The notes below the pieces were generated by a model that saw only the letters and a list, made by a program, of their open reading frames with translations, did not search any database and was not told the DNA's origin. Positions 4,579-5,075 of a DNA stretch of 5,075 nt are shown one piece after another (position 1 is the first letter of the stretch; every line of letters begins with the position of its first letter). The position numbers were made by a program, and so were the translations under genes. Source of the DNA: Bacillota bacterium (GTDB taxonomy: Bacteria > Bacillota > Clostridia > Peptostreptococcales > Anaerovoracaceae); contig JAFYKS010000152.1 in the NCBI GenBank assembly GCA_017537495.1, positions 1 to 5,075 on the forward strand. Reading direction: 5' to 3'.

Positions 4579-5075
4579 TTATCCTTCCTGTTCCTGAACC
4601 GCCATGATAATCTGCGGCACCAGCTGTTTCTTTCGGGACATAAGTCCGGTAACGCGGGCGATTTTTTCTGCTTCCCACTCGATTGGAAGTCCGCCTTCTC
4701 CGCTGAATGCTGCTTCAATCAGCTGGCTTGCACCGTGGCCTACACAGAGAAGTCCGGTCTTTTCGGTCAGGATATTCGTCAGCATGAAGAAGAGCATGGA
4801 TAAGTTGCTGCTCTTCAGCTTTTCTTCCATAAGCGGCAGCAGTTCTTCGGAAAGAGCCACCAGCTCGCTGCGGTTGGTTCCGGTCAGCTGACCTACGCCG
4901 AAGGAAAGTCCGCCTGCGGTAAACCGTTTGAAATCCTGATAGAAGATTTCTTCTGCCGTTTTTCCCTTCAGATTGCTTCCGGCTGTAAACATCCGGTCTG
5001 CAAAATCCTCCAGGTCCAGACCTGCCAGTTTTGCCAGGGATTCACAGGCCGCCCGGTCTATCGCCGTACAGGTCG
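4579..5075 (-). CDS. ppaC: Manganese-dependent (family II) inorganic pyrophosphatase, C-terminal part
   Basis: The reading frame is open through the right edge, so 164 C-terminal residues are seen and the N-terminal DHH domain is outside the window. An internal ATG at 4992 is not the start, since the conserved family sequence continues upstream of it. The enzyme hydrolyses pyrophosphate to phosphate in the cytoplasm, pulling biosynthetic reactions forward. Visible: a helix DRAACESLAKLAGLDLEDFA before the linker; SNLKGKTAEEIFYQDFKRF, where family II enzymes carry a substrate-binding lysine; the DHHA2 domain, with GVGQLTG, a long helix, and MLTNILTEKTGLLCVG; and the terminal SRKKQLVPQI, the basic phosphate-binding signature of this family. 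Some clostridial versions carry CBS/DRTGG regulatory domains upstream, which cannot be judged here. DHHA2 also occurs in exopolyphosphatases, but the sequence resembles pyrophosphatase more closely. It is transcribed separately from spoIIA by virtue of the terminator. Confidence 0.88.
   Translation of the reverse strand, partial: TCTAIDRAACESLAKLAGLDLEDFADRMFTAGSNLKGKTAEEIFYQDFKRFTAGGLSFGVGQLTGTNRSELVALSEELLPLMEEKLKSSNLSMLFFMLTNILTEKTGLLCVGHGASQLIEAAFSGEGGLPIEWEAEKIARVTGLMSRKKQLVPQIIMAVQEQEG

Noticed and set aside
4403..4678. N-terminal extension of spoIIAA by 92 codons
   Set aside because: The extension would run through the pyrophosphatase stop and terminator, has no family resemblance, and ATG 4402 has a strong ribosome site and gives the normal SpoIIAA length.
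4440..4718. Minus-strand 92-codon open frame across the spoIIA upstream region
   Set aside because: It overlaps the end of the pyrophosphatase gene, the terminator and the promoter in another frame, with a charged, motif-free sequence.
4579..4992. Pyrophosphatase C-terminus as a complete 137-residue gene starting at 4992
   Set aside because: Conserved family sequence continues in frame upstream to the window edge, so the ATG is internal.

Overview
The window looks like chromosome of an anaerobic, spore-forming, butyrate-type member of the Clostridia. It places a butyryl-CoA dehydrogenase/electron-transfer flavoprotein cluster (bcd-etfB-etfA) beside the forespore sigma-factor operon spoIIAA-spoIIAB-sigF. 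Both families are recognised from motifs in the translated sequence. The genus cannot be fixed from this sequence alone. Every real gene is on the minus strand, so transcription runs from high to low coordinates.

Layout, in the direction of transcription: (1) 5075-4579, the C-terminal part of a family II (Mn-dependent) inorganic pyrophosphatase, closed by a strong intrinsic terminator at 4557-4519. (2) 4518-4403, the control region of the sporulation operon, with a perfect Spo0A-box core (TGTCGAA), a weaker second box, and a promoter readable as either sigma-A-like or sigma-H-like. (3) 4402-2935, spoIIAA, spoIIAB and sigF, packed with a 1-nt overlap and a 2-nt gap, ending in a terminator whose loop contains the sigF stop codon. 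(4) 2915-2719, the bcd control region: an A-tract/T-tract palindrome, a promoter, and over its -35 an 18-bp site matching the Rex redox-repressor consensus at 12 of 14 defined positions. (5) 2718-1, bcd, etfB and the N-terminal two thirds of etfA, each with a strong Shine-Dalgarno and gaps of 15-19 nt; etfA runs off the left edge.

How the parts work: SpoIIAB is an anti-sigma factor and kinase that holds SigF inactive. Unphosphorylated SpoIIAA releases SigF in the forespore. The Bcd-EtfBA proteins reduce crotonyl-CoA to butyryl-CoA with NADH and, in the clostridial enzyme complex, couple this to ferredoxin reduction. A Rex site would tie their expression to the NADH/NAD+ ratio. The pyrophosphatase is a housekeeping gene of a separate transcription unit.

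I found no mobile element, CRISPR array, tRNA or rRNA, and no evidence of a wholly new system. The points most worth a second look are the Rex-like operator, the Spo0A-box/promoter arrangement, an N-terminally short SigF with no visible ribosome binding site, and the sigF terminator with two competing stems. There is no gene-free stretch longer than 300 bases; the two largest gaps (2719-2934 and 4403-4578) are regulatory.
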